Shown: positions 26,549 to 35,534 of the stretch, piece after piece
Position numbering within the stretch: the first letter of the stretch is position 1
Layout of the letters: the number at the start of each line of letters is the position of its first letter
Assembly (NCBI GenBank): GCA_022791055.1
Contig: JAAVYI010000038.1
Location: 1-64,000, forward strand
DNA from: Clostridia bacterium
GTDB taxonomy: Bacteria > Bacillota > Clostridia > Christensenellales > Pumilibacteraceae
Direction of reading: 5' to 3'
DNA length: 64,000 nt
Program-made: the position numbers and the translations under genes
The notes under the pieces: generated by a model
Told to the model about the DNA's origin: nothing
The model's database searches: none
The model's input: only the letters and a program-made list of their open reading frames with translations

Positions 26549-26817
26549 GAAAATGTCTCCTTACTAATAGTGAAAATAGGCGAGGTGCCGAAAGAGATTG
26601 CGTCACTGCGTTCGCAATAGAGCCAAAGTCAAAACCTCACGGAAAGCAGAAAAGACCATTTGTCATTCCGAGCGGTACGCAAGAATGGACGTCAGGCGCA
26701 TAAAATAAAGTATTTTTCGCTTCGCTAGACCCCTCGACTTTCGCTCCGAGGGTGACAAAATACGTACGTACTCGTTGCCTCTCAGACATTTTGACACAAC
26801 TCTAATGACAGGGGAAA
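26549..26817. repeat. Repeat lodged inside the glutamate synthase operon
   Basis: 269 bp between two operon genes. It is the inverted counterpart of 15975-16185 and 45948-46120: a GAGATTGCGTCACTGC/GCAATAG palindrome, the GAGCCAAAGTCAAAACC block, element copy 7, and the ACTCGTTGCCTCTC block, ending TCTAATGACAG. No start or stop signals for a gene. Confidence 0.7.
26659..26759. repeat. 93-101-bp TTTGTCA element, copy 7 (inverted)
   Basis: TTTGTCA (26659) to TGACAAA (26759), the longest copy at 101 bp because of a few extra bases in the middle. Confidence 0.75.
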
Positions 26818-28314
26818 CTATTCGCCGGCGTGCTTGACGCCCAATATCTCCAGTTCCTTTTCGGTCACGCCGATTGCGCGCAGCATCAGGCGGTTGCCTT
26901 TTAAGGCCTCGATCGAGTTGATGCCCATGCCGCCCATCATTTCCTTGATCTCGCGATTCCACGCCGTCACCAGGTTGACAAGCCGCCGCGCGCCTTCGGC
27001 CGGGTCGAGCCGCTTGACCAATTCGGGGTTTTGGGTGGCAATGCCCCAGTTGCATTTGCCTGTGTGGCAGCTGCGGCACAGATGACAGCCGAGCGCAAGC
27101 AGCGCGGCCGTGCCGATATAGCAAGCGTCTGCGCCGAGCGCGAGCGCCTTGACTACGTCGGCCGACGAGCGGATCGAGCCGCCGACGACGAGCGAACAGC
27201 GGTTGCGAATGCCTTCTTCGCGCAGACGCGAATCGACTGCGGCTAAAGCCAGTTCGATCGGAATGCCCACGTTGTCGCGGATGCGCGTGGGCGCCGCGCC
27301 CGTGCCGCCGCGCATACCGTCGATCGCAATGATGTCGGCGCCGCTGCGCGCAATGCCCGACGCGATGGCGGCGATATTGTGTACGGCGGCGATCTTGACG
27401 ATGATCGGCTTTTTGTAATCGGTCGCCTCTTTTAACGAATAGACCAACTGCCTAAGATCCTCGATCGAATAAATGTCGTGGTGCGGGGCGGGGGAAATTG
27501 CGTCGGTGCCGCGCGGGATCATGCGCGTTTTGGAAACGTCCTCGCCGATCTTGGCGCCCGGCAGGTGGCCGCCGATGCCCGGTTTTGCGCCCTGGCCGAT
27601 CTTGATCTCGATCGCTGTACCCGCCTCGAGGTAGTCGGCATGTACGCCGAAACGACCCGAGGCGACTTGCACGATCGTGTTGTCCTTAAATCGATAAAAA
27701 TCTTGATGCAATCCGCCTTCGCCGGTGTTGTAGAACGTGCCCAGTTCGGCCGCGGCGCGGGCGAGCGCCTCGTGTGCGTTTTTGGAAATCGAGCCGTAGC
27801 TCATCGCCGAAAATAAAATCGGTGTGTCGAGCGTCAGCGTCGGCTTGCGTTCGACACAGATCTTGCCCGCCTCGTCGTAGCCGATCGTTTCCGACTTGGC
27901 GCCTAAGAACGTGCGGATCTCCATCGGCTCGCGCAACGGATCGATCGGCGGATTGGTGACTTGCGAGGCGTTGACAAGCAGCTTGTCGAAGTAAACGGGG
28001 TAGTTTTTGGGCGTACCCATGCTCGACAGCAGCACGCCGCCGGTCGCCGCCTGCGCGTACACGTCGTGCATAAGATCGGCGGTAAAATTGACGCTCGGCT
28101 TGAAACAGTGATCGCTTTTGACGATTTTCAGCGCGTGCGTCGGACACACCGCCACGCAGCGATGGCAGTTGACGCATTGGGCGGGATCGGCGGTCATGCG
28201 GCCGTCGGCAAAGCCGTGGACGGAAAAAGCGCACTGCTTTTCGCACAGGCGGCAAACGGTGCAACGTCGCTCGTCGCGCACGACTTCGTATTCGGGATAC
28301 TCATAATCGATCAT
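26818..28314 (-). CDS. Glutamate synthase FMN subunit with ferredoxin domain
   Basis: 498-residue central subunit. The N-terminus is a 2[4Fe-4S] ferredoxin (Cys 18, 21, 24, 28 and 47, 50, 53, 57); the rest is the FMN-binding alpha/beta barrel that makes glutamate from 2-oxoglutarate and ammonia, with GGTGAAPTRIRDNVGIPIE and a Cys-rich ALGCHLCRSCHTGKCNWG segment for the further Fe-S cluster. This is the archaeal-type layout, in which no GltD-like NADPH subunit is needed in cis. The start at 28314 overlaps the glutaminase stop by 4 bp (ATGA). Electron donor probably ferredoxin; this is inference. Confidence 0.92.
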   Translation of the reverse strand: MIDYEYPEYEVVRDERRCTVCRLCEKQCAFSVHGFADGRMTADPAQCVNCHRCVAVCPTHALKIVKSDHCFKPSVNFTADLMHDVYAQAATGGVLLSSMGTPKNYPVYFDKLLVNASQVTNPPIDPLREPMEIRTFLGAKSETIGYDEAGKICVERKPTLTLDTPILFSAMSYGSISKNAHEALARAAAELGTFYNTGEGGLHQDFYRFKDNTIVQVASGRFGVHADYLEAGTAIEIKIGQGAKPGIGGHLPGAKIGEDVSKTRMIPRGTDAISPAPHHDIYSIEDLRQLVYSLKEATDYKKPIIVKIAAVHNIAAIASGIARSGADIIAIDGMRGGTGAAPTRIRDNVGIPIELALAAVDSRLREEGIRNRCSLVVGGSIRSSADVVKALALGADACYIGTAALLALGCHLCRSCHTGKCNWGIATQNPELVKRLDPAEGARRLVNLVTAWNREIKEMMGGMGINSIEALKGNRLMLRAIGVTEKELEILGVKHAGE

Positions 28315-29441
28315 AGTTTTACATCCTCGTCTAGGGTTACGATCACCGGCTCGCCGCCGCGCGGCGCCCACACCTTGCTCGGGTTGGCAATGGCGCGGAT
28401 CGCGCATTCTTCGCTGGCAATATAGGTTACGTCATCCTCTTCGGCCGCCACCATACTGCGCAGTTTCAAGCGGTCGTTTAGCGCCATCATGCCGCCCGAA
28501 AATCCCAAAATAATGCTGAACGGCCCTGTGATCAAAAGCGGCGAAAACGTATTGCGCAAGTCGGTGAACGTCTCGCGTTCGTCCGGCGGCAAGTTGTCGA
28601 TCTGGCTCCAAAACGGCGGCGCGATGACGCGGGCGACGTCCGAGAACCTTAGACCTTTTTTGCGGTTGAGATAGTCGATGATATAGGTGATGACTTCGGT
28701 ATCGGTTTGCAGCGTGCAGCGGTAGCCGTAGCTTTCCATATAACGGCGGTTGCAGTCGTAGCTGGAGATCTCGCCGTTGTGTACGACGGTGTAGTCGAGT
28801 AACGAAAACGGGTGCGCGCCGCCCCACCAACCGGGCGTGTTGGTCGGGTACCGCCCGTGCGCCGTCCAGCAGTGGCCGCGGTACTCGTCCAGGCGGTAAA
28901 ATTCGCCGACGTCCTCGGGGTAGCCGACCGCTTTGAAAACGCCCATGTTTTTGCCCGACGAGAACACATACGCGCCGTCGTACTTGGCGTTTACCGTGAA
29001 CACGCAGCGGCAAACGAATTCGTCCTCGCCGAGCTGACTTTCGGCCAGCTTGGTCGCAAGCGGCGTGACGAAGTACCGCCAAATGAGCGGCTCGTCGGTA
29101 ATGCGCGGATGCTTGCGCGTCGGAATGCGTGACAGGTTTACAATGTCGAAATGGCGGTTTAAAAAACGCTCGCAGTTTTCGCGCGCCTCGAAATCGTCGT
29201 AAAAGATATGCAGCGCGTACTGATCCTTATATTCGGGATAAATGCCGTAGCCGGCAAATCCGCCGCCCAGTCCGTTGCTGCGGTCGTGCATGTACGCGAT
29301 CGACTGTACGATGCCGTCGGCGCTCATTCTGCGGCCGCGGCGCGAGAAAAAGCCGGAGATCGCGCACCCCGACGGAATGCGAATTTCGCCCTCGCGATTG
29401 TGCGCCGCTACGCCCGAAACGTCGATTGTTTTGTGATTCAT
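28311..29441 (-). CDS. Glutamate synthase glutaminase (class II amidotransferase) subunit
   Basis: 376 residues. Class II glutamine amidotransferase that frees ammonia from glutamine for the FMN subunit. The catalytic Cys is C26 (CAISGFFSRRGRRMS), so about 25 residues must be removed to expose it at the N-terminus. Other family segments: NGLGGGFAGYGIYPE, TAHGRYPTNTPGWWGGAHPF and VVHNGEISSYD. First gene of the three-gene operon; SD GGGAGG before the ATG. Confidence 0.92.
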   Translation of the reverse strand: MNHKTIDVSGVAAHNREGEIRIPSGCAISGFFSRRGRRMSADGIVQSIAYMHDRSNGLGGGFAGYGIYPEYKDQYALHIFYDDFEARENCERFLNRHFDIVNLSRIPTRKHPRITDEPLIWRYFVTPLATKLAESQLGEDEFVCRCVFTVNAKYDGAYVFSSGKNMGVFKAVGYPEDVGEFYRLDEYRGHCWTAHGRYPTNTPGWWGGAHPFSLLDYTVVHNGEISSYDCNRRYMESYGYRCTLQTDTEVITYIIDYLNRKKGLRFSDVARVIAPPFWSQIDNLPPDERETFTDLRNTFSPLLITGPFSIILGFSGGMMALNDRLKLRSMVAAEEDDVTYIASEECAIRAIANPSKVWAPRGGEPVIVTLDEDVKL

Positions 29442-29466
29442 GATGCCTCCCGTGCAAAAACATGCG

Positions 29467-29505
29467 AAAAAAGGGCGCGCTGGAAAAGCCTAAGCGACGC
29501 CCTTG
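29467..29505 (-). terminator. Terminator-like hairpin in the glutamate synthase leader
   Basis: Reading on the minus strand: AGGGCG/CGCT arms pair with AGCG/GCCCT around an 11-nt loop, followed by T6. It lies between promoter and SD, so it looks like an attenuator; I do not recognise a T-box or glutamine aptamer before it. Confidence 0.6.
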
Positions 29506-29536
29506 TCCTTTCAAAAATTATCCGTTTGTAGTGTCG

Positions 29537-29565
29537 AGTATAGCACAACCGCCGCCGCCTGTCAA
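29537..29565 (-). promoter_or_regulatory. Promoter of the glutamate synthase operon
   Basis: Minus-strand TTGACA (29560-29565), 17-bp spacer, TATACT (29537-29542). Confidence 0.75.
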
Positions 29566-29628
29566 GCAAATGACGGGAATTTTTGCCGCTACCGTCGCCC
29601 GTCGGCCGTATAAATCAAAAAACAACAC

Positions 29629-29657
29629 TTGACAGGTGCGGATTTGGGTGGTACACT
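29629..29657 (+). promoter_or_regulatory. Promoter of the araC-type gene
   Basis: TTGACA (29629-29634), 17-bp spacer, TACACT (29652-29657). Divergent from the glutamate synthase promoter. Confidence 0.7.
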
Positions 29658-29689
29658 AGAAGAAACGAAGTCCCGGGAGGGAAAGACTT

Positions 29690-30484
29690 TTGAGTTTTTA
29701 CGAATTACCCGCCGAAACGCGCGGCTATTATTTTTTCGAAAGCAGAAACAGCGAGGACACGCGCCCGCACTTTCATCGCGCCATCGAGTTTTTGTTTGTC
29801 AAAGCGGGCAAGCAGGAGATCGTTCTCGACGGCGAAAAACGCGTGCTTTCGGTCGGTGACGGCTGTTTTATCGACAGCTTTCACGTGCATTCGCTGCCGG
29901 CCGATCCCGACGCTGTTTCTTATGCGATCCTGGGGGATCGGGCGTACTTCGAGGACTTTTTCACCAACCGCCCGGGCTATACGCTGCCGCGGTTCTTTAC
30001 CTTTTCCGACTTTTATTTGCTCGACAGCCTGTACGATTTGTGCAAGCGACCGTATAAAGAGGAGGACAAGCGGTTGCTGTTTTCCGGCATTGCGCGTATG
30101 CTGACCGCGATGATCGCCGCATCCGCGCCGCCGGTCGTGCAAAAGGAGAACAAACAGGAAAGTTTGATCTGCGACATTCTGCGGTATACGCAGGACAACC
30201 TGGGCGCCGACCTGTCGCTGGCCGCGCTCAGTACGCGCTACGGCTATTCGCGCGAGCACTTGTCGCGCATGTTGCATCGCTATATCAACGAAAACTGGAA
30301 CGAATACGTCAACCGTCTGCGGGTGGGAAAGGCGTCCTGGCTGCTCAAAGAGAACGGCAATAAGAACGTTTTGGAGATCCTTTTGGAGTGCGGATTCAAC
30401 AGCCCGAACACATTTTACCGCGCCTATAAAAAGGAATTTTCGCAGAGTCCGCGCCGAAATATCGGAGAACACGTCAACATTTGA
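29690..30484 (+). CDS. AraC-family regulator with cupin sensor domain
   Basis: 264 residues. N-terminal cupin-like sugar-sensing half (PHFHRAIEFLFVKAG, then FIDSFHVHSLP), C-terminal double helix-turn-helix of the AraC type (LSLAALSTRYGYSREHLSRM and ILLECGFNSPNTFYRAYKKEF). Starts with TTG; GGGAGG stands 10-12 nt before it. Head of the carbohydrate locus on the same strand, so it most likely controls the genes that follow. Confidence 0.88.
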   Translation: MSFYELPAETRGYYFFESRNSEDTRPHFHRAIEFLFVKAGKQEIVLDGEKRVLSVGDGCFIDSFHVHSLPADPDAVSYAILGDRAYFEDFFTNRPGYTLPRFFTFSDFYLLDSLYDLCKRPYKEEDKRLLFSGIARMLTAMIAASAPPVVQKENKQESLICDILRYTQDNLGADLSLAALSTRYGYSREHLSRMLHRYINENWNEYVNRLRVGKASWLLKENGNKNVLEILLECGFNSPNTFYRAYKKEFSQSPRRNIGEHVNI

Positions 30485-30571
30485 CACAAAAAACGCATCA
30501 GAGGGGAAGAAATCGCCGATTTTATCTGTCATAATAGAAGTGTAATCCGAAAAGGCGAGGAGCACGAAAAG

Positions 30572-31843
30572 ATGGCGGATAAACTGTTTACGGTGGCGAT
30601 ACTCGGTTGCGGCGGTCGTGGCGCGGAAAGCTACGGGCGTCTGATCGACGCGCAGAAAAATAAATACAAGATCGTTGCTCTTTGCGACATCGATACCGCC
30701 AAGCTCGACAAGTACGGCAAGGTGTTCGGCGTTGACAAGAAAAACTGCTTTTCGTCGGAATCGGCATTTTTCGAGGCGCGCCGCGCCGACCTGATCGTCA
30801 TCGCCACGCTCGACGCCGACCATGTGCGCCACTGTATCGAAAGCCTCAAACTGGGCTACGACATTTTGATCGAAAAACCTTTGACCGACAGTCGGGAAGA
30901 ATGCGAGCAGCTGCTGGACGCGCACAAGCGGTACGGCGGCAAGATTTTGGTTTGTCACGTGCTACGGTACGCGACGGCCTTTTTGCGTACCGCCGAACTG
31001 ATCGACGCCAATACGATCGGCGAGCTTGTCGCCATCACCGCGACCGAGCAAGTGGCGTACTGGCACCAGGCGCACAGCTACGTGCGCGGCAACTGGCGGC
31101 GCAGCGAGGACACCGCGCCGATGATCCTTGCAAAAAGCTGTCACGATCTCGACCTGTTGCAGTTCTACGCCAAATCGCGTTGCAAATGTCTGTCGTCGGT
31201 CGGCGAGCTGGCCTACTTCAAGGCGGAAAACGCGCCGGCGGACGCGGCCAAGCGTTGCACGCAATGCAAGTACGTCGACACGTGTCCCTATAGCGCCAAA
31301 CGCATTTACATAGACGGCTGGATAGAGGCCGGCAAACCCGAAAACATTTGGCCGTACAACGTGCTGACGATCGAGATCCCCGTGACCGAACAAGCGCTGC
31401 GGACGGCGATCGACGAAGGCCCTTACGGGCGGTGCGTGTTCGCCTGCGACAACGACGTTGTAGACCACCAGCTGACCGAAATCGTGTTTGAAAACGGTGT
31501 CAAAGCGACGCTGACGATGACCGCATTTACCGCAAACCTCGGGCGCATCATGCACTTTCACGGCACGGAAGGCGAGATCGTTTTGGACGAAGAGGCGGAT
31601 AAAATTTGTATCAAGCCGTTCGGCAAACCGGAAACGACGCTTCGGATCAATGCTTTGGCCGACAGCGGTTACGGCCACGGAGGCGGCGACAACGGACTTG
31701 TCAACACGATGTACCGCGTGCTGTGCGGCGAGGCCGACAGCCGCACTTCGCTCGAGGCGTCTGTCGAGAGCCATTTGATGGGCATTTGCGCGGAACAGTC
31801 GCGCTTAAACGGCGGCGAGCTGGTGTACGTACACCGACAATAA
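30572..31843 (+). CDS. Gfo/Idh/MocA-family oxidoreductase
   Basis: 423-residue NAD(P)-dependent sugar dehydrogenase family protein. N-terminal Rossmann fold with the dinucleotide motif ILGCGGRGAESYG, the family segment LIEKPLTDS (lysine of the EKP motif), and a C-terminal alpha/beta domain. An unusual insertion near residues 225-245 has Cys residues (RCTQCKYVDTCPYS) as in some family members that carry a small metal knuckle. Substrate unknown; context suggests a sugar or sugar acid imported by the neighbouring ABC system. SD GAGGAGC. Confidence 0.86.
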   Translation: MADKLFTVAILGCGGRGAESYGRLIDAQKNKYKIVALCDIDTAKLDKYGKVFGVDKKNCFSSESAFFEARRADLIVIATLDADHVRHCIESLKLGYDILIEKPLTDSREECEQLLDAHKRYGGKILVCHVLRYATAFLRTAELIDANTIGELVAITATEQVAYWHQAHSYVRGNWRRSEDTAPMILAKSCHDLDLLQFYAKSRCKCLSSVGELAYFKAENAPADAAKRCTQCKYVDTCPYSAKRIYIDGWIEAGKPENIWPYNVLTIEIPVTEQALRTAIDEGPYGRCVFACDNDVVDHQLTEIVFENGVKATLTMTAFTANLGRIMHFHGTEGEIVLDEEADKICIKPFGKPETTLRINALADSGYGHGGGDNGLVNTMYRVLCGEADSRTSLEASVESHLMGICAEQSRLNGGELVYVHRQ

Positions 31844-31932
31844 AGCGGATCCACGGTTTTGCCCAACAAAGGCGAAACAAGGAGCGCTCGAAATATAAAG
31901 AAAAGAGAGTATCACGATAAGGAGTAAAAAAG

Positions 31933-33635
31933 ATGAAAAAACTCGTAAAAATCGTTTTGATTTGCGCGTTGGCGGCCGTGACCGCTACGCTTGCCGCTTG
32001 CGGCGGCGGTGGGACGAACGGCCCTTCGCGCGGCAGTCGAAAAGAACTCAATATTATGCTGCGTACCGACTCGTCGTCGCGCAAGATCACCGACGAGATC
32101 CAACAGTACTATAACAGAAACGTCGCCAAAGGCTACTCGATCAAGTTCAACTACGTACCCGGCGCCTCGTCCGGATCGGGCACCGCGCTCAGCACGGGCG
32201 CGACCGACATCGCCGAGGCCAACGACAAAGTGCTCAAAGGCTATGCCGTCAGCAAATACGTGATGTCGCTCGACAAGTATATCGACGACGGCACGATCGA
32301 TGTGTCCGACATGAGCGACAGTTCGGTCGACCGTTTCCGCCTCAACACCGAAACGGGCGAGGTCGGAAAAAGCGCGCCGCTGTACGCCGTGCCGTTCGAC
32401 AACGCGCCGACCGCGCTCTTTTATAACGCGACCGCGCTCAAGAAAGAAGGGATCAGCATCATTTCGATCGCCGAGGACGAACTGGACGCCTATAACAAGG
32501 CAAACGGCACGTCGTACTTGCCGCACGGCTACTACGAGTACGCGACCGCGCCTGCGGCCGGCAGCAATCTGCGCGTGTTCAACGACCAGATTCCGACCAG
32601 TTGGGAGGAAATGCACACGCTGGGTCGACTGCTTTCGCAGAAATACAACAAAAACGCGCTCGCCAAATACGGTTTCTATTCCGAATGGTGGTTCAACTAC
32701 GGTTGGAGCGTGGGCGGCGACTGTTTGGAAAACACCGCCGACGGCAAGCTGAAGTTCACGCTGGCCGACGATACGCCCAACTACCTCGTTACCAAGGACA
32801 CCGAAATCAACGGCAATGCCTACAAGGCCGGTGAGTTGCTGGGCTATCTCGACAAAGTGTCGGTAGCCGCGGGGGGGGGGGCGAGAATGATGCCTTATAT
32901 CCGTTCCCGTCGCAGCGCGACGCGTTCAGCGAGTTCTGCGCGCTCAGCCAAAGAGAGGGCGTAAACGTAACGTCCGACGGGAAATTCAAGGGCTACGAAA
33001 TTTCGCCCAACCCGACCGCGCTCGGCAACACCGACCACGCCGCCGCGCTGTACACCGGGCTGTGCGCCATTGTCGCCATGGGTATCGACGAGTCGTTCGC
33101 CGTCACCTCGAGCATGAAAACCAAAGGCTACGAGTGGGGCATTGCGCCCTTCCCGCAGTGGCGCGAGTATAACGCCGACGGCACGATGAAAACGATTAAC
33201 GGCACTGCGGTCAAAGGCGTCGAGGCCAGCCATAACCTGCTGACCGGGTTCGTCATCAGTTCCAAAACGAGATACCCCGACGAGTGCGCCGAGTTTATCG
33301 GCTGGTGGACGAGCGAGGAAGGCCAGAAGCGCATCATCGCCTCGGGCACGCGCATCAGCTGCCTCAACTCGCTCAACGCCGACCCCGAATGCCAGTCGAT
33401 CATGAAAGACGCGTTCGGTTGCACCAACATCGGCCCGATCGTCAATCTGGGCAAGAACGCCATGCAAGGCGACTGGTCGTATGTCGAGGACGGCAACTGG
33501 ATCACCGACTGGGCGCTCGATCTCAACACCAAAGTGCGCGACGGCGTCAAAACGGTCGACCGGTTCTGGACGGAGTGGGAGGCCAAAACCGACGCATATC
33601 TCGCCGCCAACTATAAGACCAAAAAATTCAGATAA
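31933..33635 (+). CDS. ABC sugar-binding lipoprotein, frame broken at a G11 tract
   Basis: Extracytoplasmic binding protein (SBP family 1). Signal peptide with lipobox LAAC (Cys23). The frame from 31933 reads well until the run of 11 G at 32871-32881, then turns to nonsense and stops at 32964. The good sequence resumes in another frame right after the run (ENDALYPFPSQRDAFSEF) and continues to 33635, ending in a normal SBP C-terminus. Two fewer or one more G would restore a product of about 567 residues. This may be a sequencing error, a recent mutation or a phase-variable switch. The two permeases follow at once. Confidence 0.75.
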
Positions 33636-33647
33636 CGGTAGCCGCGT

Positions 33648-34553
33648 ATGAGTAACACCGTTCCGCACACCGTTAAAAAGGGGCTGTTCCGACACGGGCG
33701 CTGGCAGGGTTTCGTATACGCGCTGCTGCCGCTCTTGGGATTCGTCCTCTTCTCGTTAGTCCCCGCGATCTTAAGTTTGATCACCAGCTTTTCGGACATC
33801 GTCGGCTACGATTATCAGACGATGCAATGGGCCGGATTTACCCACTATGTCGCGGCGCTTTCGAGTAAAGATTTCTGGCATTCGCTGGGGGTCAGCTTTT
33901 ATGCAACCCTTTCGCAGATCATTTCTTTGATCACCGCCATTATCATTGCCGTTGCCGTCAATCGCAACGTCAAGGGCAGTCGGTTTTTCGCAACACTGTT
34001 TTTCATTCCGTATATCTGTTCGTCGGTCGCCGTCGCGTTCATGTGGCAAAAGATCTTCAATCCCGAATACGGCATCATCAATTCGCTGTTTCATCTGGAT
34101 ATAAACTGGTTTATGAACACGCCGACCTTTATGCCGATGCTGATCTTGATCATGAGCTGGCAGCAAGCCGGTTACGGCATCGTCATCTTGGGCGCGGCGC
34201 TCGTTTCGGTCGACCGCACACTGTACGAGGCGGCGCGCGTCGACGGCGCATCGGGGATCCGACAGTTCTTCAGCATTACGCTGCCGATCATTTCGCCGAC
34301 GATCTACTTTCTGTTGACGCTCGGCATCGTCGGCGGCTTACAAACGTTCGACATTGCGATGATCTTCGTCGGCGGCGCGTGGTCGGGCTACGGGCCGGGC
34401 AACATGGGGCAGACGCTGATGTTGTATATTTACGACAAGAGCATGTTGGAGATCCCGCTCGCGTCGGCGATGAGCTGGCTGCTGTTTCTCATTCTGTTCG
34501 GCATACAGCGGCTTAACGAGTTTGTTTCTAAGAGGTGGGTTCATGCGGAGTAA
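33648..34553 (+). CDS. ABC sugar transporter permease (MalF/UgpA-like)
   Basis: 301 residues, six predicted membrane spans, and the cytoplasmic EAA loop (YEAARVDGASGIRQFFSITLP) that docks the ATPase. First of two permeases after the binding protein. No ATPase gene lies in the locus, so a shared MsmK-type ATPase elsewhere is expected. Gene ends 11 bp inside the next one. Confidence 0.9.
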   Translation: MSNTVPHTVKKGLFRHGRWQGFVYALLPLLGFVLFSLVPAILSLITSFSDIVGYDYQTMQWAGFTHYVAALSSKDFWHSLGVSFYATLSQIISLITAIIIAVAVNRNVKGSRFFATLFFIPYICSSVAVAFMWQKIFNPEYGIINSLFHLDINWFMNTPTFMPMLILIMSWQQAGYGIVILGAALVSVDRTLYEAARVDGASGIRQFFSITLPIISPTIYFLLTLGIVGGLQTFDIAMIFVGGAWSGYGPGNMGQTLMLYIYDKSMLEIPLASAMSWLLFLILFGIQRLNEFVSKRWVHAE

Positions 34554-35463
34554 CGTCGTCGGGGTGAAAGCGCCCCGCAAAAAATTCGCTTTCCCGTGGG
34601 CGCATTGCATTACCTATATCGTGCTGATCGCCTACGCTTGCTTTTTGATGTTCCCGTTTGCAACGTTACTGTTGACTTCGTTATCGAGCGAGGCGTTCAT
34701 CATTCAGCAACTCAAGTTCCGCATTCCCGGATTGGGCGACATGACGTTCGGCAACTACGTCGACGTGTTCACCAACGACTTTGTCGAAGTGCTGCTCGAG
34801 AACGGCAACTCGATGAACATGCTGCTGTTGGGATTTGTCAACACGATCTGGCAGGTTATACCGACGACGGCGATCGGGCTGTTCGTGGCCGGCCTAGCCG
34901 CCTATGCGTATGCAAAACTCGACTTTCCGTTCAAAAAGCTGATGTATACCTTGCAGTTGGCGATCATCGTGTTGCCGCTCAATACGCTGACCATTCCGTC
35001 GTACATGTTCTTCAACATGATCAACTGGACGAACACCGCTTTGCCGCTGGTCGTTCCCGGCGTGTTCGGCGGCGCGGTCACCGTCTTTTATCTGTCGCAG
35101 TACATGCGCGGCATTCCGACCGAAGTGGTCGACGCGGCGCGTATCGACGGGCTGAACACCTTTCGCACATACCTGCGTATCATTCTGCCGCTCGCCGTTC
35201 CCGCCATCGTCGCGCAAGCCATACTGTGCTTTGTCAGCGGCTACAACAACTTTTTGGGCGCATTGCTGTACTTGCCCGGTCGGTCGGATCTACAGCCGTT
35301 ACAGTTGCAGCTGTATACGCTGGTCGGATACTGGACGGGCTTCAACGATTCGGGCAGAATGGCGGCGGCGACGCTTGTTTCCATGCTACCGCTGATCATC
35401 GTATACATCATCTTCCGCCGGCAGTTCCGCGCGGGGATCGCCGACGGCGCCGTCAAGAGTTGA
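34543..35463 (+). CDS. ABC sugar transporter permease (MalG/UgpE-like)
   Basis: 306 residues from the ATG at 34543 (SD AAGAGGTGG); an ATG at 34522 is also in frame. Six spans and the EAA loop VVDAARIDGLNTFRTYLRIIL. Forms the second half of the channel. Followed after 71 bp by the GH43 gene. Confidence 0.9.
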   Translation: MRSNVVGVKAPRKKFAFPWAHCITYIVLIAYACFLMFPFATLLLTSLSSEAFIIQQLKFRIPGLGDMTFGNYVDVFTNDFVEVLLENGNSMNMLLLGFVNTIWQVIPTTAIGLFVAGLAAYAYAKLDFPFKKLMYTLQLAIIVLPLNTLTIPSYMFFNMINWTNTALPLVVPGVFGGAVTVFYLSQYMRGIPTEVVDAARIDGLNTFRTYLRIILPLAVPAIVAQAILCFVSGYNNFLGALLYLPGRSDLQPLQLQLYTLVGYWTGFNDSGRMAAATLVSMLPLIIVYIIFRRQFRAGIADGAVKS

Positions 35464-35534
35464 CGTGTCCCGGAGAACGGTATTTTCGTATTTCATTTTT
35501 CAACAATAAACCTTAAAAACAGGAGGGACAAACA

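Noticed and set aside
29467..29536. Glutamine riboswitch or T-box before the glutamate synthase genes
   Set aside because: Only the terminator-like hairpin is visible; no conserved aptamer core or specifier/T-box sequence was found.
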